DNA of 10,148 bases, from assembly GCA_029335925.2 (NCBI GenBank), contig JARJMX020000211.1, forward strand, positions 1 through 10,148, given 5' to 3'. A program made the position numbers and the translations under genes. Below are positions 9,258-10,148 of this stretch, piece after piece. Source of the stretch: Gammaproteobacteria bacterium. Lineage in GTDB: Bacteria > Pseudomonadota > Gammaproteobacteria > Halothiobacillales > Halothiobacillaceae. Numbering within the stretch: the first letter of the stretch is position 1; each line of letters opens with the position of its first letter. A model generated the notes under the pieces. The model saw only the letters and a list, made by a program, of their open reading frames with translations, was not told the origin of the DNA and searched no databases.

Positions 9258-10148
9258 ATGGGTGACTGGGCAAAGCGTCTTGCCGCCAAGCCCCTCCCGG
9301 CGCTGCGGGACACCCACGCGCGCCTCTCGCGCCTGGTCGGGCGCGAGGACACCACCAACTGGCAGATCGAGGACATCCTGCGCCGCGACCCGGCGCTAGC
9401 CCTCGCTGTGCTCGGCGAGTCCAACCGCCAGGCACGCCGTTTCCAGCGCGAGGAGGTCACCACCTTCGACTCCGCCATCGGCCTGCTCGGCCGTGAACGG
9501 CTCAAACAGATCGTCCGCGACCTACCTGAGCTCTGCATCTCCCTGCTCGACCCCCTGCCCAAGGCCGGGTACCTTGCGGTTCTGGCTCGCACCCTCGAGG
9601 CCGCCCAACAGGCGGAAGACTGGGCCCTAGCGCGTCGCGAGCCGGTGGCCGAGCAGCACTTTCATGCTGCCCTGCTGGCCGGCACCCCCGAGCTCGCCCT
9701 CTGGCTTGAGGCCCCCGAGCTGGCCGCGCAAGCCTACCTCCTCAGCCAGTCGGAAGGACTGCTCATCGACCAGGCTATCAGCCGTGTGCTTGAGGAGGAC
9801 TGGCCGACCGTTTGTGCCCACCTAGTCGAACCTTGGGGTCTCCCGGCCTGGCTGACCGAAGTATGGAGCCCGGCGGAGAGTGTTTCGGCCCAGGCCTACG
9901 GCATCCGTCTGGCTCGTGCGCTGGCAGAACGCATCACCCACGGCTGGCACACCAAAGCAAGCCAGGCCATGCGTCCCGCGATTGCCGACTATCTGGCGCT
10001 GGACGAGGCCGTGGCATGGACCCGCTGCCAGCGCAGCGCCGTCCATGGTGCCACCGGACTGCTGGCCGCCGGGATGCAACCCAGCGCCCGTACCCTTGCC
10101 GCTGCGGATGACAGCCCCTGGCCATTCGATCCCCCGCTTGCTCCGCAG
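9258..10148 (+). CDS. HDOD-domain-like protein (partial, runs off right edge)
   Basis: An open frame of 297 codons with no stop starts at an ATG two bases after the purB stop. The N-terminus resembles an HDOD (HD-related output) domain: LPALRDTHARLSRLVGRED (13-31), the hallmark helix ILRRDPALALAVLGESN (40-56), and FDSAIGLLGRERLKQIV (70-86), which correspond to the family's RDPALA...N and AI..LG...L.. pattern. Residues about 110-290 are leucine- and alanine-rich and helical in character, with HFHAALLAGTPELALWL. HDOD domains lack the full HD metal site and are usually signalling or regulatory modules; a precise role cannot be given. Start choice rests on close spacing to purB; no strong Shine-Dalgarno is seen. 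Likely co-transcribed with purB. The C-terminus and any further domain are unseen. Confidence 0.7.
   Translation, partial: MGDWAKRLAAKPLPALRDTHARLSRLVGREDTTNWQIEDILRRDPALALAVLGESNRQARRFQREEVTTFDSAIGLLGRERLKQIVRDLPELCISLLDPLPKAGYLAVLARTLEAAQQAEDWALARREPVAEQHFHAALLAGTPELALWLEAPELAAQAYLLSQSEGLLIDQAISRVLEEDWPTVCAHLVEPWGLPAWLTEVWSPAESVSAQAYGIRLARALAERITHGWHTKASQAMRPAIADYLALDEAVAWTRCQRSAVHGATGLLAAGMQPSARTLAAADDSPWPFDPPLAPQ

Overview
The window is a GC-rich stretch of proteobacterial core chromosome. It holds nine minus-strand genes and two plus-strand genes, diverging at about 7621-7881. The minus-strand order rpsB - tsf - pyrH - frr - uppS - cdsA - dxr - rseP - bamA is the classic beta/gammaproteobacterial cluster. 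The E. coli-type PurB and the protein sequences suggest a GC-rich gammaproteobacterium, though a betaproteobacterium cannot be excluded from this sequence alone. I see no mobile element, CRISPR array, tRNA or rRNA, and no sign of horizontal transfer.

Minus strand, in transcription order from 7620 down to 1: rpsB (ribosomal protein S2) and tsf (EF-Ts) serve translation. A strong hairpin plus T-tract separates them, and a second, weaker hairpin follows tsf. Next come pyrH (UMP kinase) and frr (ribosome recycling factor), then the envelope genes uppS (undecaprenyl diphosphate synthase), cdsA (CDP-diglyceride synthase), dxr (DXP reductoisomerase), rseP (site-2 protease) and bamA (outer-membrane assembly factor, cut by the window start after 136 codons). 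Four junctions overlap: pyrH/frr by 4 nt, uppS/cdsA by 8 nt, cdsA/dxr by 8 nt and dxr/rseP by 1 nt. This suggests translational coupling. Dxr makes the isoprenoid precursor route that feeds UppS, CdsA makes the phospholipid precursor, and RseP and BamA monitor and build the outer membrane. The cluster therefore links ribosome production to envelope growth.

Plus strand: purB (adenylosuccinate lyase) starts at 7882. Three bases after its stop an HDOD-like protein begins and runs off the right edge.

The 261-bp divergent spacer (7621-7881) has candidate back-to-back extended -10 elements and a structured rpsB leader that may be an S2 autoregulatory site. These leader and attenuator structures are the most interesting signals here. 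I found no convincing undescribed system; this is an ordinary, well-conserved region.
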